DNA of 64,000 nt from Oxalobacter formigenes (GCF_027158485.1 NZ_JAMKYJ010000002.1), one strand, 5' to 3'; counted from the first letter of the stretch, positions 16,013-25,249 are shown. Notes: generated from the letters alone by a model not told the origin. Made by a program: numbers and translations.

Positions 16013-17674
16013 TTAGGCTTTCTTTTTTGAGGAAGACCGTTTTTTGGCTGTTGTTTTTTTCGCAGACGCCTGTGCTTTTACCGGTTTTGCCTGTTTTTTG
16101 GTGGAAACTGATTTGGCACTGCGGGCATTTCGTGATTTGACCAGTCCTTTTTTCGAGGATGTTCTTTCCTGTTTGTCCATGACGACTTTGACGCGGGAAG
16201 CACGCGAAGAGCCGCGGACGGCGCTGACGGTTCCTGCCCTGACGGCTTTACCCGAGGCGGACCGGCTTGGGACGTGGACTTTTAAAATGGTTCCTTTTGG
16301 GATGCTGTCGCCTTTGATAGAGTTCCAGGACTTCAGCTGTGCAACACTGACACGATAGCGTTTGGCAATGGAGGCGACGTTGGCTTTCTTTCTGACCGGT
16401 ACGCTGACCAGTCGTGTAGCAGGCGCGTCCTGTTCCCATGCGATACGGGCGCTATTGACCAGTTCCGGAGCAATATCCTGATTGAATCCGGCTGTTTTCG
16501 GAACAAGAATGGCAGACCCGAATTTCAGGTTGGTGCGTGCCGGTATATTGTTTGCGTGGCGGATGATATCGGGGGATGTATTGAATTTTGCTGCGATATC
16601 TTCTACTTTTTCACGTGTGCCGGTAACCTGATACGCCGTCCAGGAAGACAGCGGGTGAGGCCATTTATCCAGGTTTTTCCTGAATTTTTCCGCGTTTTCT
16701 TTTGGCAGCAGAATCTTGACTTCATTGCCGCCGGCAATGACGTATGGACCGAACTGGGGATTCAATGCCCTGAAATCGTCCAGTGTCATTTCAGCCAGTT
16801 TGGCGGCTACTTTTACATCGATGTCACGGGTTTTGCCGATGGTGACGAAGTATGGCTGATTTTCGACGGCCGGAAGCTTGACGCCATACTGGTCGGCGTG
16901 TGCGATGATGTTTTTGACAGCCTGAAGTTTGGGAACGTAGTTGCGTGTTTCTGCCGGCATGTAGGCCGAGATACTGTTGAAGGTGATCGGTTTGCCTGCC
17001 CTTTCAGCCTTTTTGATGGCACGCATGACAGAACCTTCTCCCCAGTTGTATGAGGCAAGTGCCAGCTGCCAGTCACCGAACATGTTGTACAGTCTCTGAA
17101 GATAAGTCAGTGCGGCATCGGTGGACTGAAGAATGTCGCGTCTTTCGTCACGGAAGGCATTTTGTGCCAGATCGTAATGGCGGCCAGTGCTTGGAATGAA
17201 CTGCCAGAGCCCTTCAGCCTTGGCGATGGAACGGGCGTGCGGGTTGTAGGCGGATTCAATGAACGGCAAGAGGGCCAGTTCCGTCGGCATGCCACGTTTT
17301 TCCAGTTCCTGGACGATATGGAAAAGGTATTTGGAACCGCGTTTTGTCGTTCTCGCAAAATATTCCGGTTTTTTCAGATAATAGTTTTCATGATTCTGGA
17401 CCAGCGGGTTGGAGAGGTCCGGGATGGCGAAGCCGTGACGGATGCGTCCCCATACGTCGACTTCGTTGATCGACAGGATTTCAGTCAGGGGATCGTCATC
17501 GTTGAACTGACTTAAAGGATCGATTTCGGCAGCGGTCTGGAATGCCGCAAGCTGGGCATCTTTACTGTATTTCGGGAGACTGATGTCGCGTGCTTCTACC
17601 AGGGCTGGTGCGACAACAGTAAAACATCCGGCCAGAGCCAGTACCAGAAATTTAAGTCGTTTTTTAGGCGTCAT
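16013..17674 (-). CDS. mltD: Membrane-bound lytic murein transglycosylase D
   Basis: Cuts the glycan strands of peptidoglycan in the periplasm. The 553-residue protein starts with a signal sequence (residues 1-28, ALAGCFTVVAPALVEA; a Cys at 17 could make it a lipoprotein, though the lipobox is poor). The transglycosylase domain is at about 115-270, with the catalytic Glu140 in LLPFIESAYNPHARS and GLWQFIPSTGRHY behind it. Two LysM peptidoglycan-binding repeats follow at about 345-390 and 418-466. The last 85 residues are a Lys/Ser/Ala-rich tail with no predicted fold, longer than in E. coli. The gene stands alone, between fabI and rpiA. Confidence 0.93.
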   Translation of the reverse strand: MTPKKRLKFLVLALAGCFTVVAPALVEARDISLPKYSKDAQLAAFQTAAEIDPLSQFNDDDPLTEILSINEVDVWGRIRHGFAIPDLSNPLVQNHENYYLKKPEYFARTTKRGSKYLFHIVQELEKRGMPTELALLPFIESAYNPHARSIAKAEGLWQFIPSTGRHYDLAQNAFRDERRDILQSTDAALTYLQRLYNMFGDWQLALASYNWGEGSVMRAIKKAERAGKPITFNSISAYMPAETRNYVPKLQAVKNIIAHADQYGVKLPAVENQPYFVTIGKTRDIDVKVAAKLAEMTLDDFRALNPQFGPYVIAGGNEVKILLPKENAEKFRKNLDKWPHPLSSWTAYQVTGTREKVEDIAAKFNTSPDIIRHANNIPARTNLKFGSAILVPKTAGFNQDIAPELVNSARIAWEQDAPATRLVSVPVRKKANVASIAKRYRVSVAQLKSWNSIKGDSIPKGTILKVHVPSRSASGKAVRAGTVSAVRGSSRASRVKVVMDKQERTSSKKGLVKSRNARSAKSVSTKKQAKPVKAQASAKKTTAKKRSSSKKKA

Positions 17675-17804
17675 ATTTTCAGTCAGTTAGTGTCGAAAAC
17701 GGCATCGGCAGTGTAAGCAGGATGCCCGCTTCCGTCAAGAAAATTTACAAAAAAACCTGTGTTTGAATTATCGTGTTAACTGGTTGATATTCAAGCTGTT
17801 TTTA

Positions 17805-18482
17805 TTATTGAAAGGCGAGTGTTTTCACTCCGTCGGAGCAACCCATCAGACACAGGTTTGCACCAGTGCGGGCGAAGAGTCCGACAGTAACGACTCCGAC
17901 AATATTGTTGATTTTTTCTTCCAGATTTGCCGGGTCTTTTATCTGGAGACCCGATACATCCAGAATGACATTTCCGTTATCGGTTACAAATGGTTTGCCT
18001 TCTTTCATGCGCAATACCGGTTTGCCCCCGAATACGGCGAGTTTTCTGGCGATCAGTTGTGATGCCATTGGAATGACTTCGACAGGCAGGGGAAATTTTC
18101 CCAGTATATCGACCAGTTTCGATTCATCGGCAATACAAATGAATTTTTCGGAAGCCGATGCGATGATTTTTTCGCGTGTCAATGCACCGCCGCCCCCTTT
18201 GATCATGGCCCCTTTGGCTGTGATTTCGTCTGCGCCATCGATATAGACAGGGAGTGGTTCCGTGATGTCGTTCAAATCGAATACTTTAATGCCGTGTGAG
18301 GCGAGACGGTCAGCTGTTGCCCTGGAGGAGGCAACCGCTCCGACGATGCGATTTTTGATTCTGGCCAGTTCATCGATAAAAAAATTGGCGGTGGAACCTG
18401 TTCCAACGCCGATAATCTTTCCTTCCGGAATGTATTGTATAGCCGCGCGCGCGACAGAAAGCTTCAGATCGTCTTGTGACAT
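17805..18482 (-). CDS. rpiA: Ribose-5-phosphate isomerase A
   Basis: Interconverts ribose 5-phosphate and ribulose 5-phosphate in the pentose phosphate pathway. The 225-residue protein shows the GVGTGSTANFFIDEL phosphate-binding motif, the IDGADEI segment with catalytic Asp residues, and KGGGGALTREKI with the catalytic Glu/Lys. Length is normal. The start at 18482 (MSQDDLKLSVARAAI) matches family members. It stands alone: mltD starts 130 bases downstream, and the CPA2 antiporter gene ends 210 bases upstream. Confidence 0.96.
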   Translation of the reverse strand: MSQDDLKLSVARAAIQYIPEGKIIGVGTGSTANFFIDELARIKNRIVGAVASSRATADRLASHGIKVFDLNDITEPLPVYIDGADEITAKGAMIKGGGGALTREKIIASASEKFICIADESKLVDILGKFPLPVEVIPMASQLIARKLAVFGGKPVLRMKEGKPFVTDNGNVILDVSGLQIKDPANLEEKINNIVGVVTVGLFARTGANLCLMGCSDGVKTLAFQ

Positions 18483-18693
18483 GATTTATCGGTAAATGAA
18501 CTGTTTGAAATGGGATGCCTGAACAAAAAACAGCATTTTATCCGTTTTTAACGAAAGATCGAGTCAGTTTAGCCCGTAAGAGGCCGTTGAGTCAATTTTT
18601 CTTTTCCTCAATAAAGCGTCTTCTTGCGCCTGCTCAAGGTTCTATTCGCTGCAAAACGGCTTGAAAAGGTGTGACAGGGGTCAGATGTCCCGC

Positions 18694-20487
18694 TCATTCA
18701 TCTGTTTCATTCTTTTCATGCTGGTCGCGGTCTTCATGATCGAGCGTTTCGTAAAGTGCGATTTGCAGGCGGGAATGAATACGAACGAACCAGCTCCTGA
18801 GCAGAAAAACGATGGCAACGATGGATAAAATAACCAGTATCAACGCTTCCCGTTTTGGCAGAATACCCGCGGATAGAGCGGACAAGAGCAACATGGTGAC
18901 TGTCAGAAAAAGCAACGGGAGAGTTTCACTGATGATACGGCGAACCTGTTGCGTATGTCGTCCAGTAATGCTTTCACGGACACTCATTTCAGCCAGCATC
19001 ATGGAGAGTGCCTTGAATTTCCTGAAAGCGGCTATCAAAAACGGCAATGAAATGACCAGTGTCGTTCCCCAGATAAGGGATTTGCGCCAGTCGATATCAC
19101 CGATCCAGTGGGAAAGGAAACTGCTTTGAAGATTGACCGCCAGATAGGTGCTGCATAAAAATATGGCGATGACAATGGCCATATTGATGCCAATCTGGGT
19201 CAGAATGCGCTTGATCATGTTCCAGATGACAGCGTTTGTCCCTTGAGGATGAAGATGGTTGAGCCATTCTCCATATAAACCGGCAATACGGGCTACCGGT
19301 TGTGGAATCATTTTGCCTATTTGGCGAGCAACCGGGTCTGCTGCCCTGATCAGGTAAGGCGTCGTCAGCGTTGTAATGGCAGAAACGGCTACGGCGATAG
19401 GATACAAAAAGTCGCTCGTCACTTTATATGACATGCCCAAGGCAGCGATGATGAACGAGAATTCACCGATCTGGGAAAGTCCCATACCAACTTTCAGTGA
19501 TGTGCGACCGTCGTTTCCGGCAATTAACGCGCCGATGGTACAACTTGTGACCTTTCCGAGAATGACGGCTCCGGCGATGATCAGGATCGGAATGGCATAT
19601 TCAATCATGATTTTCGGGTCTAACAGCAAGCCGACTGCGACGAAAAAGATGGCTGAAAACATGTCGCGGACGGGTTCAATCAATTTTTCTATCCAGTGAA
19701 GTTCCTTGGCCTCGGCTATGATGGCACCGATAATGAATGCACCCAGTACCATGCTGTATTCGAGTTTCACGACCAGAAGGCAAAATCCGAAGCAAAGCCC
19801 CAGTACCGTGACCAGCATCATTTCATTGCTACGGAATCGGGCGACGTAAGCAAGAAGTCGGGGGACCAGAAGGATACCGACCAGCAAGGCGACAATCATG
19901 AAAAGCGACAATTTGGAAATCGTGAAGAAAACGTCGCTTCCGCTGACGCTGCCGGAGATGGCTACGCCGGAGAGCAGGGCGATCAGGCCAATGCCCAGAA
20001 TGTCCTCGACGATCAGGACACCGAATATCAACTGGGCAAAGCGCTCATGTTTCATTTTCAGGTCATTCAAGGCCTTGACGATAATGGTTGTCGACGAGAT
20101 GGCGAGAATGGCTCCGAGAAAGAGGGCGTCAAGGTTATTGTTCCAGCCAAGCCAGAGGCCGATCTGGTAGCCGAGCCAGATCATGACGACGATTTCAAGT
20201 ACTGCTGCGATCAGGGCGGTTGCGCCAACCTTTAACAGTTTTCGTATGGAAAATTCGAGCCCAAGGGAAAACATCAGGAAAATGACGCCCAGTTCTGCAA
20301 GAACCTTGATGGTATGTTCATCCCTGATCAGTTCAAACGGAGGCGTATGCGGGCCGATCAGTATGCCTGCGACGATGTAGCCCAAAACGACAGGTTGTTT
20401 CAAACGGTGAAAGATAATCGTGACGAAACCTGCCACGATCATGATGACGGCAAGGTCGGAAATAAAGGTGATAACGCTGTCGTGCAT
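18694..20487 (-). CDS. CPA2-family monovalent cation:proton antiporter (Kef/YbaL-like, no RCK domain)
   Basis: A 597-residue inner-membrane exchanger with a Na+/H+ exchanger-type core of about 12-13 helices at residues 1-390. Family marks include PVVLGYIVAGILIGPHTP, SLGLEFSIRKLLKVG and GMGLSQIGEFSFI. After the core come further hydrophobic helices (about 420-570) and a short acidic/basic tail (DHEDRDQHEKNETDE). The cytoplasmic RCK/TrkA-N nucleotide-binding domain of KefB, KefC and YbaL is absent, so the ligand gating of those systems would not apply. The ion (K+ or Na+) cannot be told from sequence. It stands alone. Confidence 0.85.
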   Translation of the reverse strand: MHDSVITFISDLAVIMIVAGFVTIIFHRLKQPVVLGYIVAGILIGPHTPPFELIRDEHTIKVLAELGVIFLMFSLGLEFSIRKLLKVGATALIAAVLEIVVMIWLGYQIGLWLGWNNNLDALFLGAILAISSTTIIVKALNDLKMKHERFAQLIFGVLIVEDILGIGLIALLSGVAISGSVSGSDVFFTISKLSLFMIVALLVGILLVPRLLAYVARFRSNEMMLVTVLGLCFGFCLLVVKLEYSMVLGAFIIGAIIAEAKELHWIEKLIEPVRDMFSAIFFVAVGLLLDPKIMIEYAIPILIIAGAVILGKVTSCTIGALIAGNDGRTSLKVGMGLSQIGEFSFIIAALGMSYKVTSDFLYPIAVAVSAITTLTTPYLIRAADPVARQIGKMIPQPVARIAGLYGEWLNHLHPQGTNAVIWNMIKRILTQIGINMAIVIAIFLCSTYLAVNLQSSFLSHWIGDIDWRKSLIWGTTLVISLPFLIAAFRKFKALSMMLAEMSVRESITGRHTQQVRRIISETLPLLFLTVTMLLLSALSAGILPKREALILVILSIVAIVFLLRSWFVRIHSRLQIALYETLDHEDRDQHEKNETDE

Positions 20488-20990
20488 ATTCAGTTCTGGT
20501 TGTCAGGCGTCGGATAAAAATCATCGTGCCAGTGATCGATGAAGATATGTTTTTTATTATCGGCTTGCTGCAGAGTTAAACTTTGCCGGATTTCAAGAAA
20601 ATGGCACTTGAATGTGACAATTTTATTAAATTCTTCGCTGCATCACTTGATCTGCTTGTTATAGATAAGTGTTCTGTTAGCCTAGAGGCTCTAACAGTAA
20701 CACAGCTGGGGTTTTTTAGGCAGGGAGCAGGTAAGATTTACAGCCCGGTTTCACATAATTTCATGTCTCTGGACAATGAAATGCATTTCAGAGCGAAAAA
20801 AATAATGTCTTCAGGAAAAATCTGACAGAAAAGAGTACCAAAATCATGTTGGCCGGTTTTGTATTGTGAATTCTGTCCGGGTATGTTGATCGCGGAACGA
20901 ACAACAGAGAAAAGATCCGTAGTAAAAAGACTTGTCTGATTCATTTTTACTTTGCGGTTTTGACAGTTGGATGGACCGGTTTCTGTAAAT
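20488..20990. other. Gene-free region between the CPA2 antiporter and the SlyB-like gene
   Basis: About 500 AT-rich bases. Short open frames occur on both strands, including an 80-codon one beginning with TTG, but none has a ribosome site or a recognisable product. The only clear structure is the inverted repeat at 20674-20697. Confidence 0.5.
20674..20697. repeat. Short inverted repeat
   Basis: CTGTTAG and CTAACAG, 7-base arms around a 10-base centre that is itself partly paired (CC..GG). A run of six T lies 15 bases further on the plus strand. Function unknown. Confidence 0.45.
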
Positions 20991-21015
20991 AAAAAGGCCC
21001 GTAAGGGCCTTTTTA
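20991..21015 (-). terminator. Terminator of the SlyB-like gene
   Basis: Arms AAAAAGGCCC and GGGCCTTTTT around GTAA, directly after the stop codon of the minus-strand lipoprotein gene, with a T-run on both sides. Confidence 0.88.
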
Positions 21016-21477
21016 TTATTGAGCTGTATCGGCGATAATCCTTGCTTCCTTGCCATAAACGATCAGGACTTTTTGTCCGACAGCGAACGTCGGGGACGTT
21101 CCCTGAACCAGAGTGATGGTTTCACCGTTATTGGTTCTGACAGTGTATTCGACGCCAGTCTGGTTTGTAATGCCTTTTTCAACCATATTGCCGGCGATAC
21201 CACCAAGCACGGCGCCGCCGATTGCGCCGAGAATGTTGGCTCTCGAGCTGCCGCCGATGGCAGAACCTGCAACGCCGCCGGCTGCAGCTCCGATAAGTGT
21301 TCCGGTTTGACTGGTGCCTTGTACATTGACAGGACGGGCTCCGACGATCACGCCGGAAACACTTCTCTGGGCTCTCTGGGTGGAGCCGACAGAATAGGTG
21401 TCAGGATTGATATTGGTGGTACAGGCTGAGGCTAACAGACCCATACACAGTAAAAGTCCAAATTGTAATTTTTTCAT
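21016..21477 (-). CDS. SlyB-like glycine-zipper outer-membrane lipoprotein
   Basis: A 153-residue lipoprotein of the SlyB/PcP family. The signal peptide ends in the lipobox LASAC with Cys19 as the lipidated residue. Residues of about 60-105 form the glycine zipper (LIGAAAGGVAGSAIGG, then ILGAIGGAVLGGIAGN), followed by a small beta domain (EYTVRTNNGETITLVQ) and a conserved C-terminal part. SlyB proteins support outer-membrane integrity under stress. Two in-frame ATGs lie 6 bases apart; the one at 21477 is 6 bases from GAGG and is preferred. The gene stands alone and has its own terminator. Confidence 0.88.
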   Translation of the reverse strand: MKKLQFGLLLCMGLLASACTTNINPDTYSVGSTQRAQRSVSGVIVGARPVNVQGTSQTGTLIGAAAGGVAGSAIGGSSRANILGAIGGAVLGGIAGNMVEKGITNQTGVEYTVRTNNGETITLVQGTSPTFAVGQKVLIVYGKEARIIADTAQ

Positions 21478-21773
21478 TATCATCCTCTGGGAATGAAACG
21501 GGTTTGAAGGTTTCATATGGCTATCCTTGCAGGAAAAAGAAACTGAATTATCCGGCAAGTTCATTTTTTACACCTGTAATGATACTTTAAAAAGCGGCGA
21601 CCGGTATGACGGACCGATGAAAATTTAGGTAACAGAATGTGTCAGGAAATGATAAATTCATTTTTCAAATGAACATCATAATATTCGGGCGAATCGATTA
21701 TGTTTTAGTATAATAAAAACAGTGGGTTATTTTCCAATATATCCTGTTTCGATCTTTTTTCCTTTTAAAGAGT

Positions 21774-22106
21774 ATGCCAATGTCCATGCCAACTACAGAC
21801 AAATCCCCGGAAGTCAATGCACAGGTTGATGCCAGGGTTTCAGGAGCCATTGACAACCCGATTATTAACGCCAGTCCTATTGTCAATATCGATTCATCCG
21901 GAATGCCGAATCCGATAGTGGGCGGCAACCCCATTATCAACGGCCCCGCTGAAGAGGAATTTTCACCCGATCAGGAATATATGTCGGCAGGCTGTGCGGC
22001 GGTTGTTCCGCCGGGCGCTCGCAAGATTTACATGATTATGGTTGTCGTTACGATGCTTGTCGGTGCGGGTTTTGTGTATGCCCTTTTCAAGCTGTTCGAT
22101 CTCTGA
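21774..22106 (+). CDS. Unknown tail-anchored membrane protein with NPI(I/V)N repeats
   Basis: A 110-residue protein I do not recognise. The soluble N-terminal part carries a short degenerate repeat: NPIIN, SPIVN, NPIVG and NPIIN between residues 28 and 57. A single membrane helix lies at about 85-105 (YMIMVVVTMLVGAGFVYAL), and a Cys and a PPG turn precede it. This layout suggests an inner-membrane protein with a cytoplasmic or periplasmic head of about 80 residues. Two further ATGs follow the first within six codons, so the exact start is open. A TATAAT box lies 60 bases upstream and a terminator follows. It is divergent from the SlyB-like gene. Confidence 0.65.
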   Translation: MPMSMPTTDKSPEVNAQVDARVSGAIDNPIINASPIVNIDSSGMPNPIVGGNPIINGPAEEEFSPDQEYMSAGCAAVVPPGARKIYMIMVVVTMLVGAGFVYALFKLFDL

Positions 22107-22146
22107 TGAAAAAGGCGTGCAATTGGACAGTCTGATGTAAAAATAA

Positions 22147-22186
22147 AACCTGCCGGTTTCGAAAGAACAGGCGGGTTTGTTTTTTG
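22147..22186 (+). terminator. Terminator after the NPI-repeat protein gene
   Basis: Arms AAACCTGCC and GGCGGGTTT (one G-T pair) around a 15-base loop, followed by GTTTTTT. It lies 40 bases after the stop codon. Confidence 0.7.
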
Positions 22187-22235
22187 AATATATTCTATAT
22201 TTTTATATAATATGTTTTAATATAATAAATGTCAT
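22187..22235. promoter_or_regulatory. AT-rich promoter region with palindrome before the CoADR-rhodanese gene
   Basis: Forty-nine bases that are almost only A and T, containing the perfect palindrome GAATATATTC at 22187-22196, TATAAT at 22206-22211 and AATATAATAA further on. This looks like the promoter of the following gene, with a possible repressor site. ArsR-type sulfur sensors use AT-rich palindromes, but I cannot match this one to a known site. Confidence 0.4.
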
Positions 22236-22266
22236 CCGATCAGTCTATTTGATGAAAGAATATTTT

Positions 22267-23931
22267 ATGGAACCGAAACAGATCGTGGTTATTGGTGGTG
22301 TGGCAGCCGGGGCGTCCTTTGCTGCACGTGTTCGCCGTTTGAATGAGCATGCCAGAATTATCCTTGTCGAACGGGGAAAGGACGTATCTTTTGCCAATTG
22401 TGGATTGCCCTATTACATTGGTGGAGAGATTCAAACACGTGGTGCATTGTCTGTGCAAACACCTGAGACATTGAAGGCTTTGCTGAATCTGGATGTTAAA
22501 ACGCATACGGAAGCGATCAGGATTGATCGGGAAAAAAAACAGGTTTATGTGAAAAACATCATTTCCGGAGAGGATGAATGGCTTGATTACGACAAACTGA
22601 TGCTTGCACCCGGCGCTTCACCCCGTATTCCTGATGTGCCCGGTATTCATCATGAAAAAATTCTGACGCTTCGCAATCTGGCTGATATGGACAGGATTAG
22701 CGAGGTTGCGAAAGCAGGAAAACGAGCTGTTGTTGTCGGGGCCGGGTTTATCGGTCTGGAAATGGCGGAGCAGCTTCATCGCAAAGGCTTATCCGTTGAA
22801 GTAGTCCAGTATGGTCCTCAGGTTTTGCCGCAATTGGGCAAGAGAATGGCGAAGCTGCTTGAGAATGAACTGGTACAGCATGGGATCGTCCTGCATTTGA
22901 ATGACCGTGTCGTACGATATGAAAACAGGAATTCGATATTGGAGTGTTTTCTCGAATCGGGAACCGTTCTGAAGGCGGATTTTGTCGTTTTGTCAGTCGG
23001 TGTCGAACCTGAAAGCCGCCTTGCACGTGAAGCACATCTGGTTCTGGGCAAGAACGGCCATATTGTCGTGAATGATTTCATGCAGACGTCCGATGCGGAT
23101 ATTTATGCTGCCGGTGACGTGGTCGAAACGGCTCATCGCCTCTCTAACGAGCGGACGGCTGTGCCATTGGGAGGTCCAGCCAACCGCCAGGGACGTGTCG
23201 CGGCAGACCATATTTTTCTGGGTGAAAAAGCACGGCCTTATCCCGGTTCGCTCGGCACCGCTATCGTTCGTGTTTTCGGGACGACTGCCGGAACAGTCGG
23301 CTGGTCAGAAAACGCACTTGAGAAGAACGGACGTTCTTACGGAATGGTGACGGTCAACGATTTTCATCATGCCGGTTATTATCCCGGTGCCAAACCATTG
23401 GTATTGACTGTTTTCTGGGACAGGGATACGGATGTGTTGCTCGGGGCGCAGGCCGCCGGTCAGGAGGGGGTGGACAAACGGCTGGATGTGATGGCGACGG
23501 CAATCGCGGCGCAAATGACGATTGACGATCTGGTTCATCTTGAACTGGCATACGCTCCGCCATTCGGTTCGGCAAAGGATATCGTCAATATTGCGGGGTT
23601 CGCGGCCACGAATAAGCGTGACGGGCTGGTCGATACCATTTCTGAATTGCCAGACAATCCGGATGCCCAGATTATCGATGTTCGAGCCAAGGCGATGGCT
23701 GATGCCGATCCGGTTGCGGGGGGCATCAATATTCCCATGCCGGCGTTGCGCAATCATCTCGATCGTCTTGATCGCGACAAACCGGTTGTTACGGTCTGTG
23801 CTCTCGGCAAGAACAGTTATTTCGCTTCGCGTATTTTGAAGCAGAACGGTTTCGACGTCAAAAGTCTTGAAGGAGGAATGAAGATGATGACGACCGGACG
23901 TGCCGGTTTATCCGGTAAAAAAGACGAATAA
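22267..23931 (+). CDS. CoA-disulfide reductase/rhodanese fusion (FAD-dependent pyridine nucleotide-disulfide oxidoreductase)
   Basis: A 554-residue flavoprotein of the CoADR-RHD type. The N-terminal part has the FAD motif VVIGGVAAGASFAARVRR (7-24), the single active-site Cys45 in SFANCGLPYYIGG, the NAD(P)H-binding VVVGAGFIGLEMAEQL near 158-173 and the FAD motif DIYAAGDVVE. The dimer domain follows. A rhodanese domain begins near residue 465 (AQIIDVRAKAMADADP) and keeps its catalytic-loop Cys511 (VCALGKNS). Such fusions reduce CoA disulfide, CoA persulfide or polysulfide in sulfur metabolism and redox defence. The frame is open 30 codons upstream, but ATG 22267 starts the conserved part. The gene stands alone. 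Confidence 0.9.
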   Translation: MEPKQIVVIGGVAAGASFAARVRRLNEHARIILVERGKDVSFANCGLPYYIGGEIQTRGALSVQTPETLKALLNLDVKTHTEAIRIDREKKQVYVKNIISGEDEWLDYDKLMLAPGASPRIPDVPGIHHEKILTLRNLADMDRISEVAKAGKRAVVVGAGFIGLEMAEQLHRKGLSVEVVQYGPQVLPQLGKRMAKLLENELVQHGIVLHLNDRVVRYENRNSILECFLESGTVLKADFVVLSVGVEPESRLAREAHLVLGKNGHIVVNDFMQTSDADIYAAGDVVETAHRLSNERTAVPLGGPANRQGRVAADHIFLGEKARPYPGSLGTAIVRVFGTTAGTVGWSENALEKNGRSYGMVTVNDFHHAGYYPGAKPLVLTVFWDRDTDVLLGAQAAGQEGVDKRLDVMATAIAAQMTIDDLVHLELAYAPPFGSAKDIVNIAGFAATNKRDGLVDTISELPDNPDAQIIDVRAKAMADADPVAGGINIPMPALRNHLDRLDRDKPVVTVCALGKNSYFASRILKQNGFDVKSLEGGMKMMTTGRAGLSGKKDE

Positions 23932-23965
23932 AAAAACAGCCCGTTTTTGATCAAAAACGGGCTGT
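23931..23965. terminator. Perfect 30-base palindrome acting as a shared terminator
   Basis: ACAGCCCGTTTTTGA is followed directly by its reverse complement (23936-23965). Six A residues on the left give the minus strand a T-run. It lies between the convergent CoADR-rhodanese and PSD-like genes and can end transcription from both sides. Confidence 0.85.
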
Positions 23966-23977
23966 TCGGGTTTTCGA

Positions 23978-25249
23978 TCAGGCTTTGCCGGATTTGACCG
24001 TTGCAATACGTGCATTGATCGGGATGTTCGAACTGTCCAGTCCAGGTGTCTGGCCGTGCAGGTCAAATTCAAGATTGACGCCCGGGCGGAAGAACAGACA
24101 GTGAGTCGATCCCCCGAAATGGAACATACCGGTCTGTTGTCCTTTTGTGAGGTGCTGGCCTTCATAGACGTGTACATCACAGGTGGATACTTCAGCCATA
24201 CCGACTGCCATGAAACACATGAGTCCGATAGCCGGATCGTCCGCCTCGATAAAGATCAGGGCGCGTGTCGCGACTTCGGCAATGTAGCCTTGAGAATCGT
24301 TCGGGCCGGCAGGATCGCTTCCTTCCGAGAGCGTTTCGGAATAATAAGTACCTTCAATCAGCCTGGTCTTGACGACAGTACCCGAGACAGGGGAATGCCA
24401 GCGGTGATAACTCAGTGCGGAAAGAAATGCCTGATAGATCGTGCCCCCGACAAATTGCTCGGCGAGCGGATCGTTATCCATCATGAACTGGAGAGCGTAA
24501 GGTTGTGCCTTGAGCCAGAATTTGTCTCTTAACTGGACGTTATGGGCAATTCGGTATGGAGCCGATTCACAGGCATTGACGATAACGGCTGTATTGTCAG
24601 GTTCGGCAACCGGTCGCACGCCGTCACGGAATGGGCGCGTAAAGAAATCGTCCCAGGAGGTGAATCCATAGTGAGGTTTGGATGGATCACACTGGAATTC
24701 TTCTGCAAATTTGGGCATGGCCTTTTTTGCATCTGCACCAAACCAGCCATTTTTCGGATCGTCTGACAGGACGGCTGTACTTTCCGGAGAAGAAAGATAA
24801 ACAGCCCATTCATTCAGGATGGCTTTCAAATGGGCATTGATCTCGTCGGTCAGAAAAGCTGCCCAGCCGCCAGTTGTTGCCATGGACCAGTCCAGAACGG
24901 CGTTGAAAGGACAGCCGACCAGACCGGTATCGTTATACTCCGGTGCATGTGTCATCATGACATTGAACAGGCGCAACATGTGGTTGTAATCACGAACCTG
25001 TGGCAAACCTGATGGAGATTTTGTTTCATTCGCCGGAACCTGATTGAACATCTGCGTGAAAAACATATACGCTTTCGGGTTGCTTTCGATGAAATTTTTG
25101 AAATTTTCAAGTGTCGGCGACAAAGGACGGGTACTGGCCGCTTCCTTGTCCATGGTTTTTTTCATCCATGCATTCAGGGTTTCCTGATCGGAAGGCATCC
25201 ATTTTCCGGCGAGAAAGGTTTTTTTGATCGGTTTTTGTGGTGTGTTCAT
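23978..25249 (-). CDS. Phosphatidylserine-decarboxylase-fold (PsiD-like) pyruvoyl decarboxylase
   Basis: A 423-residue soluble protein of the subgroup of the PSD family that has an extra N-terminal domain (PSD-associated domain, here about residues 25-165, including NAVLDWSMATTGGWAAF). The PSD domain follows from about 190: SWDDFFTRPFRDGVRPV, VNACESAPYRIAHNV, GGTIYQAFLSALSYHRWHSP, and the self-cleavage site HFGGST with Ser381, which would become the pyruvoyl group. It lacks a membrane anchor. The usual PADG aspartate motif is replaced by ACES, as in the subgroup that includes fungal tryptophan decarboxylase PsiD, so an amino acid is a likelier substrate than phosphatidylserine. It lies 73 bases behind an amino acid/polyamine-type antiporter gene in the same direction. 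The start has GGAGCG 5 bases upstream. Confidence 0.85.
   Translation of the reverse strand: MNTPQKPIKKTFLAGKWMPSDQETLNAWMKKTMDKEAASTRPLSPTLENFKNFIESNPKAYMFFTQMFNQVPANETKSPSGLPQVRDYNHMLRLFNVMMTHAPEYNDTGLVGCPFNAVLDWSMATTGGWAAFLTDEINAHLKAILNEWAVYLSSPESTAVLSDDPKNGWFGADAKKAMPKFAEEFQCDPSKPHYGFTSWDDFFTRPFRDGVRPVAEPDNTAVIVNACESAPYRIAHNVQLRDKFWLKAQPYALQFMMDNDPLAEQFVGGTIYQAFLSALSYHRWHSPVSGTVVKTRLIEGTYYSETLSEGSDPAGPNDSQGYIAEVATRALIFIEADDPAIGLMCFMAVGMAEVSTCDVHVYEGQHLTKGQQTGMFHFGGSTHCLFFRPGVNLEFDLHGQTPGLDSSNIPINARIATVKSGKA

Noticed and set aside
20583..20825. An 80-codon frame starting with TTG in the gap before the CPA2 antiporter gene
   Set aside because: No Shine-Dalgarno sequence, non-ATG start, no recognisable composition, and overlap with a minus-strand frame of similar quality.
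23978..25249. Naming the decarboxylase psd (phosphatidylserine decarboxylase)
   Set aside because: It lacks the membrane anchor and the PADG aspartate motif, has an extra N-terminal domain, and sits with an amino acid antiporter.
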